A stretch of DNA of 64,000 nucleotides, taken from positions 5,803,089 through 5,867,088 of the forward strand of contig CM026431.1 of NCBI GenBank assembly GCA_014871385.1, read 5' to 3'. Of the stretch, positions 1 through 10,961 are shown in pieces. The position numbers were made by a program, and so were the translations under genes. This stretch comes from Ceratodon purpureus (taxonomy: Eukaryota; Streptophyta; Bryopsida; Pseudoditrichales; Ditrichaceae). A model generated the notes under the pieces. The model searched no databases. It was not told where the DNA came from and saw only the letters and a list, made by a program, of their open reading frames with translations. Numbering within the stretch: the stretch's first letter is position 1; the number at the start of each line of letters is the position of its first letter.

Positions 1-92
1 TTCAAAGTCAAATTATACAACATATGAAAGCATATAAAATATGTGCTCAATAAAATAAGGTGATTTTTGAAGGGCTCCAATAATGTACGTAC

Positions 93-324
93 CATGTCCG
101 AAGTGGAAGATAATGATGCTACCCGGATCTCCTTGGCCACATACAAACTTAGCCTTGGTACAATAGTGTGGTGCAAGGTCAGGAAGAAGGGCCACAACAT
201 GCTTACTAACCTCCCATAAATCATTTGAATTGCCATTGAGTATTTTAGAATAGACAAAATTTTGTTCTTTTGGACTCTCAATTACTTCATGAGTGGGCTC
301 TTCTACAACTTTAATCAATGTCAT
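93..324 (-). CDS. Bet v 1 / PR-10-like protein, first exon (partial)
   Basis: This is the first exon of a minus-strand gene that runs off the left edge. It encodes about 77 residues from the ATG whose complement is at 322-324. The pattern is a beta strand with EVIESPKE, a helix segment, and then KFVCGQGDPGSIIIFHFG. The G-x-P-G-S-I turn and the flanking strands match the N-terminal half of the Bet v 1 / START-like fold, which binds small hydrophobic ligands in a cavity. The exon ends at a GTACGT donor (intron begins at 92). An upstream in-frame ATG at 351 is possible, but MTLIKVVEE fits the family start better. The C-terminal half lies outside the window, so intactness cannot be judged. Confidence 0.55.
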
Positions 325-2527
325 AGTGAAAAAATGAAAGAAGATATGCAAGTATGCGAATATACAAATAAATAATAAACAATAAAGTCAATTATACTAT
401 CTTCTTTCCAAATCACTTAGAAATAAAAAATATATATGATCTTCTTTGTGATCAACTCCTTAAGCCTTTATATATTTTATTATCAACTTTACTTTTATCT
501 TATGCTTTTGCTTTCATAGAAATATGATTATTCTAAGCAATCTAAAGTAAAAGTTTTTATTTTATTTTATTTACTTATTTTACATTATTTATTTTACTAT
601 GAGGAACTTGGCAACAAAAGTTGACACGAGACCTAATTCTTGTATCAATTAGAGCATGCAAAGCTCTGCCAGGACGGTATTCTTTGCAATGTTGTAGATA
701 TATAGATGATAGAAGGGCCTATTGAACTCTCCAGCCTGCAAATTAAAATCCTCACTATTCTATAAGAAGTTGTGCTTGAAAATGAAGATTTACCCGCAAA
801 TATTGTAGTACCATAGCAGGTTTGTCAAAAATAATTCTTAAAAAAAAAGTAAAAATTAGAAAATTTATGAAGAAAAAAATGTAATAAAGTAATTTTTGTA
901 ATATTTTTTTATTTCTAAGCTATTTAAGGTCATTTTTATTGATTGTTCAAAAAAAATAAAAATTCATTTGCTAGGTGACAAACATGCTATAGTGTTACGG
1001 TAGTTGACGAATAATCTATGCTATATGATGTAAATGTTTACAAAACAATTGTGAAGGGCAGTTTTAGGGCCTTTAATTTGTTATGATTTTTCTAAATTAA
1101 AGTATTAAGTTAATCTCTTTGAACAATTGGGATCATTAAAGGATTAAGTTAATTTCTCTGAACCTGTGAGATCATTGAGGGATTAAGTTTTTCTCCATTA
1201 CAAATGCATGATGGTCACCACCATTAGAAGTGTGGCAATACTTACTAAAATGATTCCCACCGAGCTGCACCTGGGATTAATTATTTTCTCAGCTTGGTTA
1301 AGGTAGCAGGACCAGTTGGCGCCTGGGTTGTATTTTTGTCCCATATTGTTTGGAAGTTGTGTGTCAGAAACCAACCAGCTTGGTTTCAGAAAGTGTCCAA
1401 ACTTGTTCTAATTCCGCCCATGCTTGGAAAAGTTGAGAACTTTTGATTGGTTCAAATTGGTGCACAAGCTCTCTATTTTCATAATCCAACCTCTCACAAA
1501 CACCATGACTCTATGATCGGTTATTGGCCACTCTAAAACTTCAGATTTAAAAAATTCAAAGAAAATTTAAAAAATGCTAAAAAAATATTCCTTTTTTGAG
1601 GATGCCTTTGCAATAGCTTAGCGGAGCATCCAAAAATTGTAATTTTTTTCTTTCACAAGTCTAAGTACGCAAACCTGAAATTTGGGTGGGAATAGGTCCC
1701 ACTACCTTAAGCTCGTTGCCTTCCTAATCAAGGTGATCACTGCTCTTGCAGTGCTCCCACCAAGCCGCCTCTTAAGCTTTGCACCTCTCACTGCGGCTCT
1801 GCTCACGCCCTCACATGCCTCGCTCAACCGCCATCAATAACTACTACTAGCAAACTTAACGCCCCTCACTTGCTACTTCAAGTAACTTAGCAGTTGGGTG
1901 AATCATTAGGGTCACAAAAGACAAGAAAAAGTGAGCTTTTCCACATTCTCCATGAGTGAAGGGCGACACTTCATGAGTGAAGAACGGCATGTTCTCTAGT
2001 AGTGCACACAACATAGAGACACATAAGGTTGATTGCCACTGCCCGAGAACCGATCCGTGAACCAATCATTCCTAATTCCTAGATTGCAAAAAAAGATGTA
2101 CCTCATTTGTACATATGAGCATGTGATCGGAATTGGGTCATAGGTTACTTTGCACTTTAAAATTCTGAAAAAAATTGAGAAAATGCATATTTTCTATTGC
2201 ATTTTTTCCCAATCCTTCTAAACCCTATTTCGAAGCCTCTCATGTAATTTTTTTCAGAATTTACCAGTACTCAAAATACCCTAAACTAAGCTCTGCTTGG
2301 CTCGGTTTGCAGGTTGTTGCTTTGTCACATTTTAATGAAATTTTAACACCTTGTTTCCAAAAAAAAATACCCTAAACTGCTTAAGTGGTTGGTTTTAGGA
2401 CAATCAACCTAACTCACATACACACTAGACACAGACACAGCCACAGACACTGATACATATTACAGACACACAAGATACAGACAGAGACTGTGGGAGATAG
2501 TTCTAGCACGGCAGTGCGCAGACAGGG
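325..2527. other. AT-rich intergenic DNA
   Basis: No gene is supported here. The sequence is AT-rich with many A/T runs. The segments around 1552-1592 and 2360-2400 resemble others near 30.5 kb and 60.1 kb, so old dispersed repeats are likely. A CA-rich stretch (about 2415-2480) lies just before the coproporphyrinogen oxidase start and is probably its 5' leader or promoter. Confidence 0.5.
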
Positions 2528-5407
2528 ATGGCCACCATGGTGGGCATCACTTCGCACACAAGCTCCTTGCTTGCGCCCAACGCTTGCAACAATTCCCTAG
2601 TCTCGTCCTCTGGCACTCTCCCTGCCTTCTGCACCTTGCACCATCCTCGTCTTCTTCCTGCTCTCCGCATTGCCAGCCTTCCAAGGCACCACTTTGCGTC
2701 ATGTGGTGGAAGTGTTGTGACTAGAGCTTCACTCAGGATGTCAGCTGTGGAGTCTGCTGCTCCACCAGCTGCTGCGTTCACCCAGGAGGGGTTTGAGGCG
2801 TTTCTGGTGAATTTGCAGAGCTCGATTTGTGATGAGGTAGGTTTGGTTTTGGTGTTGGTGGTGGGAGTGGGTGGATAGGCTTTGGATAGGGTGGTGTGAA
2901 GTGGTTGGGGGACGCAATGCTGCTTCGGGTGTTTTGGAATTTGAAATCGTTTTTTTGGTGTTGTGAAGTTTTGCGTCATTGTTTGGTGAAATTTGGGTCT
3001 AAAGATTTTTGTTTTCAATGACTGGATTTTGACGTTAATCGCGTTTTGTGTTTTTGATTCCTTGGTTAAGAATTTTTACATGTGCGGGGTTTGTTGCTAT
3101 GGCATTACTGTGTTGCAATGCAGGCAGCAGCTGCAGATGGGAGTGGGAAAGTATTTGGGTTTGATAAATGGCAGCGAGGGGAAGATGCATCCAATGGGTA
3201 AAGAGCTCGGAGACCTTCTTTTGGAACAATGAATTCGCTTCATTCTCGATTCTCTTTTTCGAGATGTTGATGGGACTCATTACATTCGACAGTTTTCTAC
3301 GAAAGCAAAGTATCACCTCGTTTGAAATGATGACAATTTGTAAATGGGCTCTTTAGGTATGGTATTACGCGGGTCTTGGAAGGTGGGGATCTATTGGAGA
3401 AGGCAGCAGCGAATGTGTCTATAGTGCGGGGTCATTTGTCTGAAGCTAGGGCTAAGGCAGGTACGAACACCCTTACCTAATTTTCATCTCCTATTTAAAT
3501 AGAGACATCTTGACATGAGAAGCTGAGAATTTTGGGGAGCAACAGAATTATGGTTGACGAGGATTTAATCGTACCAAGAGTTAAAGAGACTACTTCATGC
3601 TGGTCGAGAAAGTTTGTCCTGAATGGTGTGCTGTTTCATACTTTGAACACAATCCAAAAATATTTGGAAGCGATTCTTTGCCAATTGACATGTGTTTTAA
3701 TGATCTGCTGTTCTACCAAGCGAATATAATGACATCTTACCACTGATAAGTCTTTCCTTGTTTTTTGCTTCCTGATAAGCTTGATACGTGTCTCAATAAT
3801 TTTGGGACTGTCGATTGAAATGAGTACATATCGGCACTTAATTCGCCGAGGCAGTGGTTTACGGTTCTAATTTTCTTCTTGCCTGTGACAGGCAATGAGT
3901 GCACGGGGACGGGGTGTTGACGCTGGGGCATCCTACTTTGCAGGGGCACTCTCGCTTGTTTTTCATCCTTGTAGTCCTTATGTTCCTACCTTCAGATCAG
4001 ACATCCGCTACTTTGCGGTGTGTCCTCCTATCACTCTTTCATGTTACATCATCTTCGCATTTAGTAGAGTTTTATGTCCAGAAGTTTATATTTCGCTGCA
4101 TTGCTCCCATGTGCACCTGCCAACTGGAAAGTACAAACTCAGTGTTCTCATTGTTGACGGAAATTTATACAAATCCCAAATACACGATAGTACCTGGATT
4201 TTCTTGTATGCACAGGTCAATCAGATGTTTGCCTGATTGAGGTTCTTTGCATATGTGGCAGGTCGAGGGATGCCAAGGTTGGTTTGGAGGGGGCGCGGAT
4301 CTTACTCCATGCTGTAATCACTCTTCTCCGTTCGTGTTTTATCCTGACTTAAAATGGTATTGATGTAAGGAATTCATATATAGATGTCATTGGGTGTGAA
4401 GAGCGTGAGAAAATTGATTTGTCGTTAATTTGTCGCTAATTTGTGTTGTAATAAATCTGAGAGGTTGGTTCTCACATGGTCATGTGCTTCTGCCTGTAAT
4501 TGGGACCTTCTGAAGTATTTAATCTTGGAATTATTCAATGTGCCTTTCTGTTCGTGGCAGATCTGTTTGAGGAGGATGCAAGAAGGTTTCACACGTTTTA
4601 TAAGTCCATTTGTGATAAATACTCATCCAATCTTTACGAACAAAGCAAGGCAGCGTGTGATGCGTATTTTTATATTCCAGCTCGCAAAGAACACCGTGGA
4701 ACAGGGGGAATCTTCTTCGATGACCTGGAATCTTTTCAGAAGAATGGTGACCATATAGAGGTACTACCTACTGATTAGCTCTCATTTCTGGGTGCTCTAC
4801 ACAGCATAGGTTGGCAGAAGTGAAATGCTGGTAATTAGAATCTGAATGAGTGGTATTTGCTTCCTCTTGGCAAGAATGTAAGAGTATGTTTTATGCCACT
4901 TCGGTAGTTTCATATCTCTCTCCTCATTGTCCGTCTGTGAATTTCCCATGTGTTCCAGAAAGAGCCAGTCACAGACGCGGTCTTTTCCTTCGTAAAGGAT
5001 GTTGCCGAAGGCTTTATGCCGAGCTATCTACCCATAGCAAATTTAAGGCGAACGCTAGCGTATGGTGAGGCAGAGAGGCAATGGCAATTGCTTCGTCGTG
5101 GGCGGTATTTGGAGTTCAATTTACTCTACGACCGTGGAGTGAAGTTTGGATTAGATGGCGGCCGCATTGAATCCATCATGGTCTCAGGTAACTTCTTCAT
5201 TCCAGAATTATGTTCAATAAGAGCAAGCCAACATTTCTTCATTAGTGCAGAAACTGTGGCTTACTGGAGCTTTTGGAATCTGACGCTCATGTTTCGTCCT
5301 CTGCAGCACCACCTCTAGTGGCCTGGAAGTACGACATTGTTCCAGAAGCAGGGTCCCGTGAAGCCGAACTCCTCAAAATCCTTCAAAAGCCTAGGTCATG
5401 GACGTAG
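2528..5407 (+). CDS. CPOX: Coproporphyrinogen III oxidase, oxygen-dependent (HemF type), plastid precursor
   Basis: This enzyme oxidatively decarboxylates coproporphyrinogen III to protoporphyrinogen IX in haem and chlorophyll synthesis. Eight exons fit in phase: 2528-2836, 3124-3197, 3357-3456, 3892-4017, 4262-4313, 4561-4760, 4959-5187 and 5307-5407, giving 396 residues. The first ~70 residues are Ser/Ala/Arg-rich and look like a plastid transit peptide. Family motifs follow in order: [97 protein letters not shown] and [10 protein letters not shown]. These include the acidic and His/Arg residues of the active-site pocket. Intron 3 appears to use a GC donor (AAG|GCAGGT); the nearby GT four bases later would break the frame. 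The PYVPTFRSD form differs from the PxAPTLHFNYRYFE form I recall for seed-plant plastid enzymes, so it may be a second CPOX lineage. I am confident of the family. Confidence 0.93.
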
Positions 5408-7587
5408 TGTATACCCGCCATTATAACAAACCGGAATGAATTGCAGTGGCTTGTGGGACTATTAGCGAGTCATCAGTATTCAACGTGGGCATCATCTCTG
5501 TATCCAAAACCCTGCCGTCGTGGAATCTGCCATTGTGAATCACCCAGGAGACCAAAACCTTTATCCAGCTAGAAGAAGCAGTCATGAGCTGATGTGGTGG
5601 GCACACACACTGGGCTCTTTCTTCGGACGTCTGTTCTCTTCATGACGAGGAGAAACTCTCCTTGTCTGTCACCGTTATCCTCTCCATTATCGATGCCTCT
5701 AATTGAGTACCACGGTTGTTAGAGATATGATTTTGGAGAATTGAATTCGCAATCCTCCGAATAGCATTTTGAATCACATGTGTGAGAGTCGCTGAATCTT
5801 CGGTGTGAGTTCAGGCCAAGCTCCCTGAACAATGTATTTTTCTCTCGTCTTGAGCAAACTAAGGATCCAGAGATGGCCCACTCGACCCAGTTCCATACGT
5901 ACCTTATCTTGACTCACTTACCTACACCTGTGTTGGCACTGTTGACTAACTGGGATCGTATCAAATCGCTATCGCAGATCGAGAAAGAAAGGATAAGCTT
6001 CTGAACGGTTGAGTACAGAAGTAAACCGCCGAGAGTCCACCTTTTAAGTCTACTACATGAAAATGTATTCTCCGGTACAGTTCACTGTTGCTTACTTTGA
6101 CCGAAGGCTGATCAGCCCGGTCACATCAATATTCCCTGTTGCAATCCCTTCAAGGTTTGATGTTTACACCGGCAAATCCTGCTTCCGCTTCCTGCAGATT
6201 TTCTCCCATTCCTTGACGTGAACAGAATGCACGATCTGCTGGTTGAGATCACCATAGTGAATGCCATTGTTCAGGGAGCCAATTTTTTAAGTCACCTATT
6301 CATTGCACAGGTACTCCCTGGATGCCAAAACATTCTAAGAAGATGCAGCTCGCGATAAGCAATCATCACACCATCATCTCCCACGTCACCAGATCACATT
6401 CCACATCACATACCACAATCACTGTGGGTTGCACGACACCAACGTATGATGAAAACTCGCAGATTTGATTCCATAATTTGATGCCATAACAATGCATAAC
6501 ATTTTATATCTCATATCTCAATGCATCATGCACACACACTGAATGTCGTGAGCGCACATCTTCACTTCTTCATCACAATAACGTCGTCTATCAATGCCAC
6601 CGATGACCGGATTTTCACCAAATTGCAATGCACGAACAACCAAGGTCGGAACTATTTCCCGGGTATGGCATAGTCCGGGTACCTTCACAAGCCCACGTTT
6701 CGTCCGAAGCTGAAAGACGAGAGCCATCTTTTCACAAATGATAGGCACTCAGAAGTCACGTCTTTGATGAGCATTTCCCATTTTGTCACAAAATTATTAT
6801 GGCATCACCCGGCGGTTTCTGCGAGAGTACACAACAGAAGTGAGTGCCAGAATTCAACGTCCAGTCCCAAGTCCCACCTGTGACCAGCATCGTCTTTGCA
6901 GCTCATTTGCCCTCTTGCATGTAGATCATATCCTTTTTTATGTCCAGGGTTTACTTTGAGAGCAGATGCTAGAGATGTAGAGGTTTGATGTAGGTGAGAG
7001 GTGAGAGGTGAGAGCTGGGTTTACTGATGTGAATTCGCATGGATTGCAGAGAGTGCATTTCTGTGGAGTCTTGACATGGTCTTCTTCAAGGTGGGTTGCC
7101 ATACTTTCCTTGGAAGCCAGAGTAGCTGTTGGCACATTTGAAAAGAGAAAAGTGTGAGAAGGTTTGCGAGGAGCACTTTGATGTGAGGAAGCAATTTGGG
7201 TTCTGCGACATACCAAGAAGTGGGAGCAAGAAAGGGGTGAAGGTGGGGTTTGCAGGGAAGATAGAGCAGGGGAGATCATCTTGGGGTTTTCTGTAGAGTT
7301 TGCCACATCCTGGAAGCGGTGGGGTTGACGCCGTGGTGATGAGTCTGGTTAGCTATGGCATCCGAACGGCTATGTTTGTAGAGCGGGGATAAACCCTAAT
7401 GTGGGTTTCGTGATCTTGGGAGGGTTGTCATTCTTGGAGTTTGTTTGCCTTGGAGGGTTTAGCAGGATGTTGATTTATGGGGTGCATGCTAGTTGCAGCA
7501 GCAGGGTGGTGTTGTTATCGCTTCGATACCATCTCAGCAGAGATGATAAGGCAGCGATGGGAGAGGTTAATTAGGTGGAGGTAGCAT
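5408..7587. other. Intergenic region; CPOX 3' UTR and trihelix upstream sequence
   Basis: The first few hundred bases are probably the CPOX 3' UTR. No conserved protein or RNA is recognisable. Short open frames near 6518-6748 and 6938-7306 (minus) have compositions that look random. The last ~300 bases are likely the promoter and 5' leader of the trihelix gene. Confidence 0.45.
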
Positions 7588-8985
7588 ATGAGTTGCCTCG
7601 AGGGAGAGGGAGAGGAGCGTAGCCGTGTTGTGGGTTCAGTGGAGGTAGCGGGGTGGGGTTTGGGAGCCCAGCGGGGAGAGATGGAGGGGGAGCGAGATGC
7701 AACGATGGCAATCAACACGCCGGAGGAGTTGGACGAAGGTGTGCGGGAGAAGCTGTCGGCGTCGCCCAAGGCGAAGCGGATTGCGAGCCCGCGGTGGTCC
7801 AAGCATGAAACTCTCGTCATGATCGAAGCCAAGCGGAAGCACGAGCTTGAGCTGCAGAAGGCCAATGGGCTCAAAGGGAGACCGCAGCTCACAGACTTCA
7901 ACAAGTGGGACCTGGTTTCGGCGTCGTGTCGCGCTGTGGGGATTGACCGAGACGGGAAAATGTGTCGAAAGCGGTGGTTCAATCTGCTCACCGAGTTTAA
8001 GAAAATCCGTGACTGGTGCAAAACCAACCGGGTTGAGGACTTCTGGAACATGTCGGGGGATGAGAGGAGGGAGAAGAAGCTGCCTACTGGGTTTGACCAA
8101 GAGGTTTATCAGGCCATGGAATCGTTTGACAACCCCGGGGGATTGCCGGATGCATTTGAGGGTGGGACTCCTCGTGGTACCACAGACGATGGGCTCTTTT
8201 CGGAGATCGACCAGGATGTGCAACCCGTGGAGGATGTTCAGCATCTGGATAATGGGGCGATTCCTCTGCAAGCAAGGCCTGTGGAACATGGTGCTGGGAA
8301 TGGGTTCAGATTGCCGCCTGTTGCACCAAAACCACTGCTTCTCGCAGGTATGTGCTTTTCTGGCCAACGAACTTTAATTCTAATTTGTTTTTCTTAATTA
8401 TTTTGCCGCATTGGTTAGGATTGTGTATGATTCTATACTATCAGGGTTTGTTCAGAATGTCGGGATTGTTAAGAACCAGATCAAGGGTGGGGCAAACAGA
8501 TGTCTTGCCCGTGAAAGGAATGTGTTGGGCTTCTCCCTATTCTATTGGTTCGGCTGTACATTTTGTTTGGATAGATTACCAACAAGTAGCTGTTCATTCT
8601 CTTGGACTAAAGTCACGGACTTCGATGTTTTTTCATTCAATCTCACTGTCGAGATTCCTCTTGTGGTGCAGGGATATCACCAGAACGGCCAAGAAATTTT
8701 AAGAAGCGAAAGCTTCCAAGTGCTCCACCGATTGCTGAAGAAGCTGAACCAAAAGATCCCTATATTGCCATGTTAGAAACCACCAGCAGAACCTTGCAAG
8801 CCGCCTTTACGGAAAGCATGCAAGCTCAGATTAAGATGTACAGCCGCACTGTGCATGCTCAGATAGAAGCCCAGAAGCAGGAGAATGAATTAGAGAGAGC
8901 GTTGCGTAAGGAGCAGGGTGATAAGCTGATTGGAGTATTGACCACATTAGTCGAAACATTGTCTAAAATCGCTGAGAAGTTGTAA
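7588..8985 (+). CDS. Trihelix (SANT/Myb-like) transcription factor, ASR3-like
   Basis: Two exons (7588-8347 and 8672-8985, joined in phase by G|GG) encode 357 residues. The trihelix DNA-binding domain spans about residues 68-170. It starts with PRWSKHETLVMIEAKRKHE and continues with KWDLVSASCRAVGIDRDGKMCRKRWFNL, TEFKKIRDW, FWNMSGDERREKKLP and FDQEVYQAMES. Conserved Trp residues sit in the predicted helices, and the RREKKLP-FDxEVY ending is typical of the ASR3/SH4-like branch, whose members act as nuclear regulators, often repressors. The C-terminus is a charged helix rich in Glu, Gln and Lys (HAQIEAQKQENELERALRK) and is a probable coiled coil for dimerisation. The start is uncertain: in-frame ATGs at 7588 and 7681 both precede the domain, and the Gly-rich leader may be untranslated. 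Confidence 0.85.
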
Positions 8986-10026
8986 TGGATAGCTCCAGCC
9001 AGCGTCTCTGTGCGAGGATACGCGAGCCGGTCCAATGAGAAGCTTGTAACTTGAGGAAATGCTGAAAGCATGGGGAGCATCATGTGGAGCACAAGGGCGA
9101 GATGATCCAGCAGGTTCAAATTCTCAATCAAACAGTGGTCTCCAGTTTTCTCCAGGAGGTTTTGCCAGTGAGAAGTCTCTTATGTAACCTTCAGGCCTGA
9201 TTGTGAAAGTGGAAAGGGAAGACTGCAACATTTCTTGTAACATATAGATTAGGATGTTAGATGCTCGTTGTCAATTACTATGTCCAGTAAGATGACTGCA
9301 GCTCGATTGAGCTTTAATACACTGTACAGCTAATTTAAGCAGAACTGTTTTGCACTACTAATGGCCTTGGTAGTTCCTCTTTCAGATTTGTAGTTGAGAT
9401 GATGGTTGCCTTGTCCTGTAGTCTTGTTTTCAATCTTGTCATTCTGCAGTGAGAATTTTAGTGAGTAAATAGCCAGCTTCAGGACTGGCTTTTCATGTGC
9501 GCTTGTAAAGAGCCTGAAATATGTACTTGAGAACTGCGTCAGCTCTTGCTGTGTATAGTGCCGTGTTGTCTGCACAGGACTAGACATTGTGACCGTATGT
9601 TGATCTTCAGCAGGTAGCTTGTCCACTGGCGTGCCTATTGTGTTTGTTTCAAGAATCCAACCTGTGTCAATTCGACCCAATATGGTGGGCGCCTGAAATG
9701 GTTCCCTGCTATTCAACGTAAGATGGTTGGATAGTGATAGATCCGAAATCTAACTCTGCTACAGTCTTCAATCTCGATTATGACCGGGAGACACATAAGA
9801 TTATCATGGCCATTTTCGGTGCTCCTACTATCCACATGTTTACCACTTTTATTTTGCATCTTAACAATTCATAATTTATTCATGTCAACACCAAAAAATA
9901 TGAAATCACTTGGGTTGAACTCCACTTCCAAATGCCAACAAGTTATCCTCACGGCTATCTAGTTTTCTAATGTGAGAATCTGCTTCCTCAAGCCAGAGAA
10001 GAAACCTCAACCTTAATGTAGATTGA
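8986..10026. other. Trihelix 3' UTR and intergenic DNA
   Basis: The first ~300 bases are probably the trihelix 3' UTR. No further gene is supported. Confidence 0.45.
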
Positions 10027-10260
10027 AAGTGTACAAGAAACAAATTCTTCATTAATCACATTAACTGCCGATCTTTCGGTTGGTAACACTTGTCAGAGTT
10101 GAAGTGTAGAAGAAACAAACTCTTCATTCACACAACAAATCGCCGATTCTTTCGGTTGGTCGGAGTGGGTCAGAGTTCAACTCCAGAAGCAACAAACTCT
10201 TCACTCGCAACAATTTTCCGATCCTTTCTGGTGGCAGTTGGTCAGATCTGGTCGGAGTTC
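10027..10260 (+). repeat. Degenerate tandem repeat, three units of 75-82 bp
   Basis: Three consecutive units start at 10027, 10102 and 10179. Each has the order: AAGTGTA/AACTCCA-GAAG, AACAAA-TCTTCA, a CCGAT-TTTC-GGT block, and GGTCAGA at the end. A fourth partial unit begins at about 10261. It lies upstream of the lipase-like gene and is followed by an A/C-rich low-complexity tract (about 10417-10490). Confidence 0.65.
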
Positions 10261-10961
10261 TTCATTGCAAGAAACAATACTTTTAGAGGGAAACGTCCTA
10301 GACGGAAACACCTACAATATTGGTCCTGGAACCTAATTCTGTCCAATCATAACATGCACAACCCCCTTGAGCTCACCTGTACTCTTCCAATTGGACCAAA
10401 AATCTCCTTGCTCCAAAAAAACAAAAACAAAAAAACAAAAAAAAAAAAACCAAAAAACCAAAATACAAAAAACAAAAAACCAAAACGAGAACAGCGAATT
10501 GTCATGACAGACCTTCTGGAAACTGTTGCAAACAGTCACCTGGAGGTGAGCAATTCAAACCCGAAACCGGCAGAACCGATATCATCTTTCCAAGCCACAG
10601 ATTGCAAGTTGCAAAATGTAACGATCTCGAAGATAACGTCAAGAAAAAATAATGGGTATCCGGTGAACAGCATCGAAAGAGAAAGGAAGTGCTTGTGGAA
10701 GTGCACATATCAGTGGGAGGTCACACTGATTGCGTTGCGTCAGTTTCGAGGGACCTGCCTCGCAGTGCCATGTATACCCACACAGTGACACTCGCTCCCC
10801 CAAGTGTTGCCCATCGAGCCCACCAGCATCCCAGGCTTGCACCTCGGGATCGTCCTTCATCTGGCATAACAATCTCTTGCTCCCGAGGTCGTACTCGTTC
10901 TGCAACGCAGCCTCGTCTAGAGGAGCTTTCATGGAGTGAGAGTGAGCCGTTGCCTTTCAGA

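Noticed and set aside
7636-8367. 243-codon minus-strand open frame opposite the trihelix gene
   Set aside because: It is the antisense shadow of a clearly conserved trihelix domain and has no recognisable motif.
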